Part shown: positions 46,804-59,221 of the stretch, in pieces | Layout: every line of letters begins with the position of its first letter | Numbering within the stretch: position 1 is the stretch's first letter | NCBI GenBank assembly: GCA_951640195.1 | Contig: OX621164.1 | Location: 3,267,098 to 3,331,097 of the forward strand | Reading direction: 5' to 3' | Length of the DNA stretch: 64,000 nt | Source of the DNA: Porpolomopsis calyptriformis | Taxonomy: Eukaryota; Basidiomycota; Agaricomycetes; Agaricales; Hygrophoraceae | Notes under the pieces: model-generated | Database searches by the model: none | What the model saw: the letters and a program-made list of their open reading frames with translations, nothing else | What the model was told of the DNA's origin: nothing | Program-made: the position numbers and the translations under genes

Positions 46804-47907
46804 ATGTCCACCGTCTCTCTTCCTCGTCCCATCCTCAAACGTCCTCTTCCCTTGGACAACCCCCTGCTGTCCGCTACGTTCAAAGTAGAGCTCTCTCCTC
46901 ATGTTCATTTCCCGCCCTCTCCCGCTCTCATCACCGCCATCCTCTCTCCAATCACCCACTCGCCCGACGGCGCACAGATCATCTTTCAGACCTCTAAATT
47001 CCCTGCAGATGTTCCCACAGCAACTTTTGATTATCAATCTTACGGTTCCTCTTCCAGCTCTGATTCTGATTCGGACGACGCTGCCAACCGCAAGCAATCA
47101 AGCCCTGCCATCCGCTTCACAAAGGTCCCTAATTCACCCATTCCCCGCGCGCGTTCCCAGCAAGAGATCGACAAGGCGCTCTCCTTCTTACCTTGCCCTC
47201 TCTCACCCTTCCCACGCTCCCCCAAACTGAGGATCACCCGCCTCAACTCTCGTCGTGCCTCACCAGTCGAGAACGCGAGAAAGCGCCGTACCCAAAAATC
47301 GACTTCTCGCCCCCCGGCCCTCGTCGTACCCGGCTTATCCCCTTCCTCCGCTCCTCGCTTTGTGCCCCCCGGTCTCTGGCCCCATGCCCCGCTCAGCCCA
47401 GTCCCAGAGTCACCGATGGTCACCGTCGAATGCCCCTCATCCGACGAGGCCAGCGACGCCACCACTTCCACTCTCAGATCCGCCTTTTGGCGCTCCGTCT
47501 CCGTCCAAAAGGGTTCTGACGACGATGACGAGGACGACGACGAGGACGATGGCGAGGACGAGGACAATGACGAGCGTTCACCAGATTCACTCACCTCAGT
47601 CCCTCCAGGTTTATCGGCTCTAGCTTCGCCCCCGCCTGCCTCTCCCTACCCGATCTTCATGTTCGGTACCCGGGCTGATCGCACGCTTTGGTCTCCTCGC
47701 TTGCCTCGCAAGACGACGGGTGCGGTACCGGACGAGCTCTCTCTCTCGTCCTCTCCCTCCCCACTCTCCCCCGCGATATTCAGCCCGGGGACGATGGCGT
47801 GTGCCGCGAAGAATTTTGAGTTGATGGTGTCCCCTGCGCCGAACGACCCCGTGGCGTCGTTTTCTTCCTTTGGAGCTGCGCTTGAGTATCTCGAGGCGAG
47901 AGGCTGA
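46804..47907 (+). CDS. Ser/Pro-rich protein of unknown function
   Basis: A single exon of 367 residues, starting MSTVSLPRPILKRPLPL. The N-terminal 80 residues have a hydrophobic character with PHVHFPPSPALITAIL; the middle is Ser/Pro/Arg-rich with basic clusters (RKRRTQKS), and there are acidic tracts (DDDDEDDDEDDGEDEDNDE, about residues 240-260). No transmembrane segment or signal peptide is evident and no known domain was recognised. It is probably a nuclear or regulatory protein by composition only. The codon use and continuous frame of over 1.1 kb support a real gene. Confidence 0.65.
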   Translation: MSTVSLPRPILKRPLPLDNPLLSATFKVELSPHVHFPPSPALITAILSPITHSPDGAQIIFQTSKFPADVPTATFDYQSYGSSSSSDSDSDDAANRKQSSPAIRFTKVPNSPIPRARSQQEIDKALSFLPCPLSPFPRSPKLRITRLNSRRASPVENARKRRTQKSTSRPPALVVPGLSPSSAPRFVPPGLWPHAPLSPVPESPMVTVECPSSDEASDATTSTLRSAFWRSVSVQKGSDDDDEDDDEDDGEDEDNDERSPDSLTSVPPGLSALASPPPASPYPIFMFGTRADRTLWSPRLPRKTTGAVPDELSLSSSPSPLSPAIFSPGTMACAAKNFELMVSPAPNDPVASFSSFGAALEYLEARG

Positions 47908-48638
47908 AAAAGACGGTTGAACAGTCGCGTGAAATATTGTTTCCAATTTTAAAAAATTCATACATTCACTATTGCATACGCAACACCATTTTTTGTACCA
48001 TAATCAAGGGTCTTATCCAACTACCTTGGTTTGTGTTTACGCTCAACTGAATGTTCGTAGTCCAAATCCCCGGCTTTCAAATTCTCGGAAACATCATTTC
48101 ATATACCGGCATTATGACATCCACCGCGGGGATTCCTTCCAAATGATGATGGTCGTGGTCAGTTGCAACTAAGAGTTTTGGCCCTTTATAGAATTCGGCG
48201 TTTCTTGATGGGAGATGTGTCAATCCCAAGAGGAAGATTGGGGCTCTATCACGCAGGGAGGCACGAGCGGAGTCTTAGTGGGGAGTGGCAACGCCCTGCC
48301 AATTCGAACTCCGTAGCGTTCGTGCACCGCCACCGACTGGCACACCAAATGAAAAACAGAAAATGGCGAAGCCTGCGGGGCTTCCTCTGACCCTCCCGGC
48401 AACTAGTTTTGGCGGGCAAAGTTGTAGCTAATGCTCTTTAGATAAAATTGTTTGGAGCACATTTTTTTAAAAGGTCTTAGTCTTGGAGTTAGCCCTCAAA
48501 ATTTCCCAGTTTGAGTGGATAAAAAATTCTGCTCCCAACATTTTGTTCAGAGGACAAAATAACATAACCCTAGGTGTCTGAAACAGTCCTCCAAGGGATG
48601 TGGCCACCCACAGCAATGGTTGAAGAATCACCTTAAAG
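47908..48638. other. Intergenic region, no gene recognised
   Basis: About 730 bp between the Ser/Pro-rich gene and the transposon pseudogene. Nothing with protein character seen. The left end of the transposon-derived sequence was not located, and no terminal inverted repeat was identified here. Confidence 0.45.
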
Positions 48639-51522
48639 TTGTGTCCCAATCTGGAAACACCATCAGCTAAAAAACTTGCTGCTACTCACAATCGTGTCTG
48701 GGATCTCATGCTTAAGCGGAAACGCTCTTCTTTGCAAAGATCTGTGTCCCAGCAAAATCTTAGTGCTATCAATCACCCCGATAAAGAAAATGCCTGTCCT
48801 GAAGTTGAAATCATGTTGGGTGTCAAAAAGAAACTAAGTAAGGACAGATTTGTTACAGGGACCCTCTACAATGTTTCTCGTCAGCTCCAGAGAGCCAGGA
48901 GCTCCAATTCTATACTTCAGGTGAATTTCGGAGAATCCAAGGCTAAGCTCTCCGCAGCAGATGCAAGGCTTGCTGTGATGGATGCAAAGCTCTTGGAGCT
49001 GGAAAGCAGGGTTCAGATACTCAGCGAGGAGAATATGAGCAAGAGCCATCTTCTCAAGGAGGCACGCAGTTGTCTTAACCAGAAGACACATCAGCAGAAC
49101 AAGGTGCTCACAGCAGCAAAGGACAAGCTTCGCATGAGAAATGCACGGGTGTCTCAGAGGGTCATCACAGCTGTGAAGTGTGCTGTGAGAGTGAAAGAGA
49201 AGGCCAGTGCAGTGGGATCCATTGCACAACTTAAACCAAAGGGGATTTATGCCGAGAAGACCAGGTCAGCAGTGAGAGAGTTGGTTTCAAAATGTGGAGT
49301 TCCCATCGCAAAAGTCGGCGAAGCATTCCAGGTAGTGGCGGATACCATGGAGGTTCCTTTCAAACACAAAATCAGCTCCAGAACTGCTGGTCGGGTGGTG
49401 CTTGAAGGTGGTGTCGGGGCCAAAATTCAGGTCGTGCACAATATTCTCGAAGCTAAAAGTAAGCCTCAAACTATTTTTGTTGATAAAACTAATACCAGGT
49501 TGGCAGGTTACACCATCAGCAGTGACGGCACATCACACAAGCATCACAATTACAAAAGTGCTCACATCTTAATGAGAAGTAACCTGTTGGCCAGCACCTC
49601 AATGACAACTGCAGTATCTAAACCATCCTGTCCAATACAATTCTTTCTAGGCATCCGATCTGCAACCAATCACACGAGTGAGAGTCAGCTGCAAGGATGG
49701 AAGGACTCACTACTCGACCTCTATACCACATACAACGCCAGTCCGCAAGGGGTGGAGAAACCCGCAAATTTGATGGAGTTTATGGCAAAGATGACAGGTT
49801 TGAATACAGATCACGCTGAGGACCAGAAGAAACTGTTCCGCTTGATGAGGGAATGGAAATTGTCATGTGACTGGGAGGTATGAGGGGTTGCTGCAATGCT
49901 GGCTGCTGTGCCGTCGGAGCTCATCTCAGTGTTGATGGAGGAAAATGAGGAGAAGTTAGCTGCAGCTGGGGGTATTGCAGGATGGGACGCACTTGGGAAG
50001 GAGGAGCAAGATGTGTGAGATAAGGCAGCATGTTAGGCTGTCACCATACGATTCGGAAAGCAAGCATATGATCGGCTGGATGCAGAGGCAAAATGCCAAG
50101 TGAATCTCTTCATCTGGGTTGGGTGCTGCATGCACAAAGAGATGAATTCGGTGAAAGGGGGAAACACAGCTATGATGGGTTATTGGATTGAGAACAACCT
50201 CGAAGGTCCAATTTGCTTGATGAATCGTGATAACGCAGCAGCGGCAGCTGCTGGACCTTCCACTGCTCAGGAGAGAGTAGAGGAGGTTTCGCAGTGTGGG
50301 GCTGTGAAGGCAACGAGCCTTGCTGGAGGAATCTTCAACCACAAAGACAATAAAAAAGGACAACATGAGACACTCCAAATATACCTGGAGTCAAAGCTCG
50401 GAACAAGAATCAGGTTCCCAGACACGAGTAATACGCGTTATCAGTCACACTGTGAAGCCGCCGCTGTTCTCATCGTTCATCTCCAAACCTACATCAACTT
50501 TCTGGTATTCATACGTGACAAGAAAGAGGCAAGAACCTTTACGAACATGGAGCAAAATGTCCTGAATGCCTTGAGCGATATTCCAACCATCACCGAGCTC
50601 TGTGTTCTTGTTCTTTACCTGCTCTCCATCACATACCTGTATATGCGAGTGGTTCAGGGACCTGGGAAACTAAATATCAATGTTTTGGACCTTGGGCCAC
50701 TGCACAAACAGGTGCAGACTCACTGTCAAAATATCATAGATGATCCTGAACTCCTACTGTCTCCTGAGGCATCGTATGAAACCGGATCTATGGACGGGCA
50801 AAGCTGGCAGCGACCTGAGGCATTCTATGTTGTCCAAAGTATGGCCGCAGACCTCCCTCATCTTCGCGGAGCAACAGTTGCCTTCTTTAAAGGCGCGTTA
50901 GAAACGTGGGGCCAGTTCTCTGCAGAGTTTGAGTCTGGTGGTGCAATAGCATCCCTGTCATCAGCAGAAAAGGCACTCGCGCACATGGAAACTACCAATG
51001 ATCCCAACGAAGGGGCACTCGGATCGTTTCGAGTTCAATCATGGGTTGCGCCATCAATTGGATTAGACCAAGGGAATGCGCGATCGATGTATAACCGAAA
51101 CCAGACAGGGATATACCTCCACGAGCATGCATCAAGGCCACAGGATCAACAGTTCCATTGTCGGGAGGCTCGGGTGGTTGATGGTAGTGGTAGGGCAAAA
51201 AGAGATCGTGAGGCAATTGCAAAGGCAGACTGGGCTGTGGTGGAAGCAGGGCACTGCAAGGATGCTGAATGGCAGAAGAGGAGGGATGATGAAAACGAGC
51301 GACTAGATGGTGTCACAGTCATCTTTGACTTCGATAAAATCAGCCCAAACGAATGGACTAACCCGAGGCTTGAAGCCCAGCTTAATTGGTTCCGATGAGA
51401 AGATTTCCGAGCTGGGATCAAGACTGTAATACCAATGAAGTCCCGCTGCACCAAAAAGAACGAAAAACTAGCAGCGTTAGGCGATGCGATTGTGAGACAC
51501 AACAAAAGAGTACATACTTGAG
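48639..51522 (+). pseudogene. Transposon-encoded gene with four premature stops
   Basis: One reading frame runs from about 48639 to 51522, but is interrupted at 49881 (TGA), 50017 (TGA), 50032 (TAG) and 51397 (TGA). Coding-like sequence continues in the same frame after each stop, so these are point changes, not frameshifts. The first part has coiled-coil features (residues rich in Leu/Lys/Glu with SKAKLSAADARL) and a block DKTNTRLAGYTISSDGTSHK; the second has CCMHKEMNSVKGGN, MNRDNAAA, FNHKDNKKGQ and FPDTSNTRYQSH. These are features of a large agaricomycete family of transposon-borne proteins, likely a DDE-type transposase, known to me from recurring patterns only. The gene is inactive in this copy. 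Confidence 0.65.
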
Positions 51523-51915
51523 TACTTGATTGTAGGGGAGATTTCAAGTATTTTATAATACTATTACTAACAGACACTGGCCCGAAGCTTTCGCAGTCAT
51601 TTCGGAGCGTCCGATGGCCTGATAGAGCGATTGCGGTTTCAGTGCCATCGATGAGCTGGAATTGGCGGAGAATATGTGTAGGCGAGACTGTGGGAAGTGA
51701 ATGATTTTGGAACTGTGGTTGCCACTCCCCAGTCTTAGAGTGTGGTCTTTGTACAAGCGATAGGGTAGATACACATCACGGGACTCTCCTACCTCTTACA
51801 TCCATCACTCACACTTGCTCATATCTCACTCACTCTCACCCACCCTCCACTCCCTTATAGCCTCTCCAGTCCTCCTCTTCCCCTCCTAACCACCCTCTAT
51901 GTCCAGATACCACTC

Positions 51916-52553
51916 TATTACAATGCATCCCATTTTTCATTTTATCTTATTGCGACCTTTCCTAATCTTATCTTATCCCTTACATCAGCAAATTCACATC
52001 CTCTTTTTTAAGCCCTTTTCCCCCTTGTACAACAATGAAAAGGAGTAAAAAGGGGCAAAAAGGGTAAAACTTGAAAAGTAGATCCACCTTTTATAAGACC
52101 AGTCCACTTACTTATAAAACTGTCCACCTACTTATAAAACTGATAGAAAAGTTGAAATAAAAGTAAATATAAGTTCACTAAAGAAGCTGAAAACTTTGAA
52201 AAAAGGGTAGAAAAAAGGCCAAGTTCATTTGAAAAAGGCCAAGTTCACTGAAAAAGGCCAAGTTCATGTGAATTTGCTGATGTACCACCTTCCTTTATTG
52301 CTTGTTGATTAGAGGGGATATTGCTATTGGTTGGTGATGATGCCATCCACAGTTGCACAGTAGCTGAGTCAGCCATTCCATGGATTGCGATTGAGTCATA
52401 GATTTCAAACTCAGACTAGATAAGTAGTGTAGCTAGAGTTTGTAGGCTCAGTTTTGATCTCAACAGAGACACCCCTCCTTAGCCTTGAGCTGAGATCTTG
52501 GTCCCCTCTGTTGAGCACCCTAAGCATGACCGGGAGGCCCCTGCACCTTAACA
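51916..52553. mobile_element. Solo LTR, second copy, carrying a MITE; CACTC target duplication
   Basis: The sequence matches the solo LTR at 2784-3137 at both ends (TATTACAATG... versus TGTTACGATG..., ending CTTAACA) and through AGCATGACCGGGAGG. It is flanked by CACTC at 51911-51915 and 52554-52558. It is longer than the first copy because a 300-bp MITE is inserted at 51983-52282. Without it the LTR is about 336 bp. The first G is mutated to A, so the copy is older or more decayed. Confidence 0.82.
51983..52282. mobile_element. MITE with 17-bp TIRs and TA target duplication
   Basis: It starts CATCAGCAAATTCACAT and ends with the exact reverse complement; TA flanks both sides (51981-51982 and 52283-52284), as for Tc1/mariner-type elements. 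Inside are a run with CTTATAAAACTG repeated twice (about 52108-52142) and three tandem copies of an AAAAAGGCCAAGTTCA unit near the right end (about 52205-52266). No coding capacity. It is inserted in the solo LTR. Confidence 0.8.
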
Positions 52554-52734
52554 CACTCAATCCCCAAGACCTTCAATCTGAGGCTATCCCAGCCCTCCTG
52601 TCGCAGCTCACCTTGCATCCCATCAGGCTTGGATACCTATCTGGACTGGAAAGATCCCATCTTTCACCCACTGTCATGATCCCAAACCAATTTGGTATCA
52701 AACCTGACCAAAGATCATGCATTTAGCAAGAAGC

Positions 52735-53136
52735 TGTTATAAACTGGTAGTTCGGAACGCGTTTTACTTCAGGTGTTCTATCCCAAGAGATATAGGGTAT
52801 GGTTCCAAGTCCTTGTTATGAGTAGCTAACAAGGAATCAGACTTAAGGTCTAATATGTACAAGAGGTACTCTTTATATACTGACTACTTATCTGTGTGAG
52901 TCAGTGTGACATAAACATGAGTCAAAGATAAGGGTGAGTCATCGTGATCGATGATGAATCATAAGGGGTTGAAACATAAGCAGAAATGAAAGGTATCTGC
53001 ATATGGATAGAGTAGTGGGGAATCCTGGAGAAAGGCTATGGGGAATCCCGACGAAAGAATGTGGGGAATCCCAAGATAAAGTATAGGTTTGCATACGATA
53101 AGATAAAGGAAAGAAAAGAAAATTATGACCGTGACA
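52735..53136 (-). repeat. 3' LTR of Gypsy element A
   Basis: 402 bp, TGTCAC...TAACA in element sense. It contains a TATA box (TATATAAAG at 52879-52871 in element sense) and, about 35 nt on, the 11-mer AAGTCTGATTC (52844-52834). The preceding internal sequence is AGCCAAGGTGTA, a weak polypurine tract. Confidence 0.88.
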
Positions 53137-54128
53137 TACACCTTGGCTTCAAAGGAAATTTGTCCCAAATTTCAAACTTGGGCGGTGTCGGTCGTTTCGT
53201 CCTCTGAGGCCTGAGTCGGGATTTCCTCGGTGGCGGGGGCCTCAATGGCTACTGAGGGGGAAGCGATGAGTTCGACTTCCAGAGTCACTTCGACGGGGGA
53301 GGGGGCCCAGACTGTCGCGACATCATCGTTGTCATCGGGATATTCCAAATCGAGGTCGATGGGGTACTCGACCGATTTTCCGTATTCGATCAACATTTCT
53401 GTTGTCGCAAGGTCCCATTGAGCCTGAAGGAAGTCTTCCCTAGTGAGCCGTTCGCTTCAATGACTCTCTTCTACGAGCTTGGTGATGATGGCACAGGTGG
53501 TGACATTGTAGCAGTCAACCCACGTTTGTCTCTTCTGTCGCTGGAGCTCCTAAACTTTCAACTCGCTCTGATCCCAACGATTCTTCCAAAATAAGGCACT
53601 TTTCTCTAACACCTTGAGTTCAGCTTGCAGGACTTCGCATTCTTGATGAAGTTCATGGTTCCAGTTGCTAATGCTGTTGCTGTGGACCATGAGGTGGGAG
53701 ATGGTAACAGCAGGGTCTTCAGGGGGAGGGGTTTGAATAGTAAAGAAATCCTCCGCACATGCGTGGGCCTGTCGACGTAATTGTCAAGTGGAGGAAGCAG
53801 AGGTGGAGGGACCAGGAGTAGGGGAACGAATAGCGGATGAGGGAATTCGTCCAGAATGGCAGATGGCGACTTGAGGGGAGGGGGATCGTGTGGATCGTGT
53901 GGCGGGCATGATGGATGAAGTTGTTGTAACGTTTTGATTTAGTGGTCTAAGTTGTTGCAACAAGGTTATTGAGTCGTGAAGGAAAGTGGAGACGTCTCGC
54001 AGTTTATAAGGAGTAGTTCTAAAAATAGAGGTCATTTCTTGGCAGACAGGATGATGACAAACAAATGAATAGAATCAGGTCGCCGTTTGAATTGAGTTTT
54101 CGTACGTCTTCACAATTTCCTTGGCGTG

Positions 54129-57091
54129 TCATAAAATGTTCGATCGATCTTCCCAAGTGGCTTCTTTGATCGGATAGCCTTTCCATTTGACCAAGTATTT
54201 TTGGCATCGTTTAGCTCCAGAATGTTGTAATATGGATTCAACCTCGTATTCTTCTTCGTTTTCGATCAGATCAGGAGGAGGCCGTGATGTGTCGATGACA
54301 TCAGGGTGGAGTGATTCATTTCCAACATTGGGTCTCATGAGTGAAACGTGAAAGACTGGGTGTAGTCTCCACATTCCGGGGATGTTGATCAGATAGGCAA
54401 GGTCCAATATCTTCTTCAGGACCTTGAATGGTCTGGTCCATCAGTTGTCGAGTTTCTTCGAGGGTCATGTCATCTTGATATTCTTGGTGTCCAACCAGAC
54501 CAGATCTCCTTCTTCATAGGAGGGTGAGGGTTTCCATTTGTGATCAGTATATTTCTTCATCAATTCTGTTGTCTTTGATAAGGATCGTTCAGCATTTTGC
54601 TGTGCGCGTGTGAGGCATTCGTGAAAGGTATTGGCTGCGGGTACATTGCTTTGATCCGGAATAGTCGTGGGGAGGTGGGGATGACATCTGTATTCCATAT
54701 AGAATGGTGATTGTGAAGTTGCAGAGTGTTGCCGATTGTTGTAGGCAAATTCCACAGAAGCAAGCCATTCCGACCAGTCGTCTTGCATGAAGTTGGTATA
54801 GAAATGTAAGTAAACCTCGAGTTCTTGATTAGTACGTTCCATTTGACCATCTGTTTGGGGATGATACACAGTGGAGAGACCGGAGATGATTCCTAAGGAG
54901 TTATTGAGGGCTTCTGTAAATTTGGATGCAAATTGCACTCCACGATTGGATATAACCTTTTGGGGCCATCCATGATGTTTCCAGACGTGATTCCGAAAGA
55001 GTTTCGCAGTGCCTTCTGATGAAAGATTGGAAGTTGTCGGAATGAAGTGAGCACGTTTAGTGAAGCAATCGACAATGACCATCACAGCGTCATAGCCTTG
55101 TGACTTGGGGAGTTCGACGATGAGATCAACAGTGATTTCTTTCCATGGTTCTGTAGAAGGGGGTATGGGTTGGAGTAGTCCTGATGGCTTCGAGGGGAAG
55201 TTCTTGTTTTGTTGACAAGCTGGACAGGATTGAATGTAGTTGGTGATGTCTTGTGAGGCACCATCCCAAATAAAGTTACGAAGTATGAGTTCCTTCATCT
55301 TCTCAATGCCAGGGTGGCCAGCATGGGGGTAGGCGTGGGACAGTCGTATAATGTCTGTGTGCAAAGATACTTCCTCTGGCACCACTATTCGACCTTCAAC
55401 ATCGCATACAAGCCCATCTGCTTGGGTCCAAGTGAGTGAGGCATCCTCGAGTTTATCTTGGATCTTCTGTGGGAGTGGAATTTTGAAGTGTAATCTGGAA
55501 AGAAGACTTGAATTTGACAACTTGACAATTGAATTTATCTATCGGTCATGCGCTATTAGAACCTCGTTCTCCACGTCGGCTTCGACATTGGGCAAGTAAT
55601 CCAGGTGTCTGGACAGGCCATCGGCCTTATTCTTCCTACCTGGAATGTACTCAATTTTGAACCCGAATCTGGACAGATACTCAGACCAATGAGTCTGGCG
55701 ATTCGACAAGCGAAGATTCTTGGAGAAGTATCATAAGGCCAAACTGTCTGTTCTGATGAGAATATCGTGTCTCGCTCCTTCGAGAAGATGGCACCACTGT
55801 TTGAAGGAATCAATGATCGCCAGGAGCTCTAGATCGTGAGTCAGGTAGTTCTTTTCAGCAGGGGAAGTAGATCTTGAATGGTAGCCAACAGGTTTCCAGT
55901 GTCCGTTGTGAAGCTGGGAGAGTATTCCTGTGATTCCAATAATAGAGGTGTCAGTTTCTAGGCAATAAGGGAGATCGCGATCAGGAATATGGAGGATGGG
56001 TGTGTTCGTTAAGAGGGACTTGATGTTGTCAAAGGCTTCTTGTCTTTGGGAGTCTATTCCCACACAGTTTCATTGTGCAAGAGTTCATAGAGAGGGGTAG
56101 CGACCTTGGAGAAACCCTTGATATATCTTCGCCAAAAGTTTGCACTGCCCAAGAAGGATTGGAGTTGTTTCACCATTTCTGGAATAGGCCAAGACATGAT
56201 AGCATCAACCTTCTTCAGATTGGTGGTGATTCGTCCTTTGGATAGGATGACTCTGAGATAAATGACTTCTTCTTTCTCGAACTGGCATTTGATGGGTTTA
56301 CATGAGAGTCTGTGTTTCTTCATGATGTCCAGGGTTTTGAAGGTCCAGTATCGCAATTCTTGTAAATCATCTCCACAAATAAGCACGTCGTCAATATAAA
56401 TGAAAACGTTTCCAGAGTCCAGGACTTCTTTGAATCTTGTGTCGATCATCTGTTGAAAGGTGGCTGGAGAGTTACGCAAACCAAAGAACATAACAGTGGG
56501 TTCGAAGGCACCTGCTTCAGTGATAAAAGCAGCCTTCCATTCATCGCCTTCCTTAATCCTGACATTGTTGAATCCCCATCAGATATCCATGACCGTAAAC
56601 AGAGATGCTGTCAAAAGCTTTAGTCGTTGAAGGATTTGGTGAAGTAGAGGGAGGGGATAATGGTCAGGGACCATGTGTTCATTAAGGTAGCAGTAATCTT
56701 CGATAGGGCGTAAACCAGCATTCTTACCTTTAGCATTCACTTCTTCGGCTTTCTTTCCAAAGAAGAATGGAGAAACTTGTTTTGACTTGGAAGTTCGTAT
56801 TCGTCCAGTGGATAGGTTTTCATCAATGAACTTGTGTAACTGATCCATCTCAAGAGGGGACATTGCATATTTCGCGCCTTTGACTGGTCTGAAGGTTTCA
56901 TCCAGTTCTATGGCGTGGTCGAATTCTGAATGCAGTGGAAGGCGGTTGAAGGATTCTTTGGCAAAGACGCTAGAGTAGTCTTTCCAGTATACCTCCAGTA
57001 CAAACTTTGGCATATCTTCTTCCACAGTGCTGGCTTGGGATTCATCTGACTTTGATATGCGTCGATTCATGGCCAGCGTGACCAATTCCAT
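54129..57091 (-). pseudogene. Gypsy element A pol: RT, RNase H, integrase, chromodomain
   Basis: In element order: the N-terminal part of RT (57091-56579) with the strand leading to the conserved Asp (TASLFTVMDI) and then a stop where the motif normally has Arg; the YIDD catalytic box (VFIYIDDVLI, about 56400); RNase H (about 56063-55731, LETDTSIIG type); integrase with HHCC zinc domain (HAGHPGIEK...CPACQQNK) and a DDE core with IVDCF, FASKF and a TDGQMERTNQELE block (55520-54465); and a chromodomain (VESILQHSGAKRCQKYLVKWKG...TWEDRSN, 54300-54129). At least two stops interrupt otherwise continuous coding. Confidence 0.88.
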
Positions 57092-57807
57092 TCCCAGTGA
57101 CTCCGCATCGCCGACTATCCATCATGGAAGAGGGAAATCTTTGCTATCCAGAGCTAGTGTTGCCTCTTTCCAATCGATGTTGGGGTTGTGCTTTTTGAGC
57201 CACAGGAAGCCGAGGATAATGTCTGTCTTAGATCCAAGATTGGTCACTTCCAATCGGATCCGTTCATTGTGTCCTCCAGGAGCCTCTAACCAAATATCAA
57301 TATCATTCTCAATGGGTCCACCTCAGTTTTCAGATCCATCAGCATTCCATACAGGGATTGGGGTTTCCAATCGTGTTAGAGTAAAATTGTGGCGAGTTGC
57401 GAAGGATTCATCCATGAAATTTCCAGAGGCTCCGCTATCAACCAGAGCAGTGGCCGGGACACATTGACCAGTGTCAGTAGCTTCAATCCAAACATCCAAA
57501 ATGAGTCCAAGATTGCCTTCTTCAATAGTACCAAGAATTCAGAATAGATTGCATGGGGTGATGGTACATTCTTGAGTAGGTACGTCCGTAACGGCAGGCA
57601 AAATGTTCGGACTCTCTAAAAACCCTGTTCTTTCAGTTCCTTGACGAGCTGAGCTTTTCTCTCCTTTGGCCAGTGATCAATCCCGCAGTTGTCCACCACT
57701 CGAATAGTTTCCTCCATAGTAGCTGGGGAAACCATCTCGTCGACTCGTTCCATCTCAATACTTCGAATGTTTCATCCTCGACCTTGCCCTGTGTTTAGTT
57801 TTCCTCG

Positions 57808-58776
57808 TCATCCAGCAGGGGCACTACTCGATGGGTGCGCTGACGAAGAAGAGGTGAGAGGGGAATTTGGACATTTGTTCACCCAATGACCTGGTTCTCC
57901 GCAGCGATAACAGTTGCCTTGTGGAACGCGCGATATTGATGAAGAGGAAGTTGTCTCCTGTTTGACAGGAGCAGAGGAGGGAGTTCGGGTCGTCGTTTGA
58001 GCCATGGTCTCTCTGGGAGCATAGTAGTTACTTCGGGGAGTGGCACGATGCTCAAGTGCGAGTTCAAGACGTTGTCAGTCAAAGATGGAAGCTTTTCGTT
58101 TCCATGTGTTGAGGGTAGGTGGGATGGGATCAAGGGCATAGATCCTTTCGAGGATCCAGGGGTCAAGGCTGTTTTGGTAAAAAACTTTGAGTGTATTGTC
58201 ATTGAATCCTGTTTTGTCCATAAGGGCTCCAAATTGTACATTATAATTGTCCACAGTTGAAAGTCCTTGAGTTACCTTTTGAATCTTGACCTGCACTGTT
58301 GCCTTAGCATCTACATCTCCGAAACATTCCTTGATTTCTTCCATAAAGTCCTCGTAGTCAGCTCCAACCCATTGGGCACGATTAAACTCTTGAGTCTGCT
58401 GTCGGGCCCATGATTGGGCAACTCCAATCTTCATAAACGACAGGATATAAGTGATTTTCTATCTGTCGGACCATTAGCTGTCGTCGAGGACTAGACGACA
58501 AGCTTGGATGAAGTTGAGACATTTGGCTGCAGACCCGTCATATTCATCGGGCTTAGCAATCTTGATGGGGGGGGGAGTGGGTTGTTGAGGCAAGGGAGGT
58601 TGTTGGGGCTGTTGAGGGGGTTGAGGAGGTTAAGGCTGTTGTTGTTGTTGCTGGAGCTGGGTAATCAGCTGTTGTTGTTGAGTGATGGTTTGTTCAAGTT
58701 GGTGAACAGTGGCCATTAAGGTCATGATATCAATAGTAGGGGGGTTGGTAGGGGCATTGGTGGATGTTCCTGACAT
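57808..58776 (-). pseudogene. Gypsy element A gag with zinc knuckle
   Basis: Starts at ATG 58776 with a Gln-rich coiled segment (ITQQQQLITQLQQQQQQ) and a Pro/Gln-rich linker, then the gag core (58434-58075: VAQSWARQQTQEF, YEDFMEEIKECFGD, YNVQFGALMDKTGF) and a CCHC zinc knuckle (CYRCGEPGHWVNKC) at about 57920. Internal stops or frame changes occur in the linker (for example a TAA near 58628) and before the core. Confidence 0.8.
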
Positions 58777-59209
58777 GTTGGCAGATGTTGTAGGTAAGGG
58801 AGTTGTTGGAGCTGTTGGTGTTGGTGTGGATGTCGCAGAGGAAAGTTGGGAGTAAAGGGAACCGTATCGTCCTAGTGGTGTAGCAGTTCATTGGTGAACT
58901 GGTCTTGTTGCTGGGGCTGAAGATGAAGAGAAGAGTCCTCTTGTTCTTGATCGAGTTCGCGGTCCTAGGGGAATAGGAGTGGGAGTTGGGGTTGGAACAG
59001 CTAAAGTTTCTTCAAGATCAGAGGAAAAGGAGGGTTCTTGATCTCAGATAGTAGCTGAGAAGGTTGATCTTGAAAGAGGGTCTTCGTATTGTTCAGTGTC
59101 AGAGTTATCGGTAGAAGCCAGGATGGAAATGGGTAGAGGTCAAAAGAATGATGTCGATAATCACAGTGACGAAGGGTGTTGGATAAGCAAGTGGGAGAGA
59201 ACCAGAAGG

Positions 59210-59220
59210 AAGTCTGATTC
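59210..59220 (-). other. Self-priming primer-binding site of Gypsy element A
   Basis: Directly after the 5' LTR (1 nt spacer) the element strand reads GAATCAGACTT. This is perfectly complementary to AAGTCTGATTC in both LTRs (59331-59321 and 52844-52834), about 35 nt downstream of the LTR TATA box, where transcription should begin. This is the arrangement of Tf1-type retrotransposons, which prime with their own 5' RNA end instead of a tRNA. Confidence 0.72.
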
Positions 59221-59221
59221 T

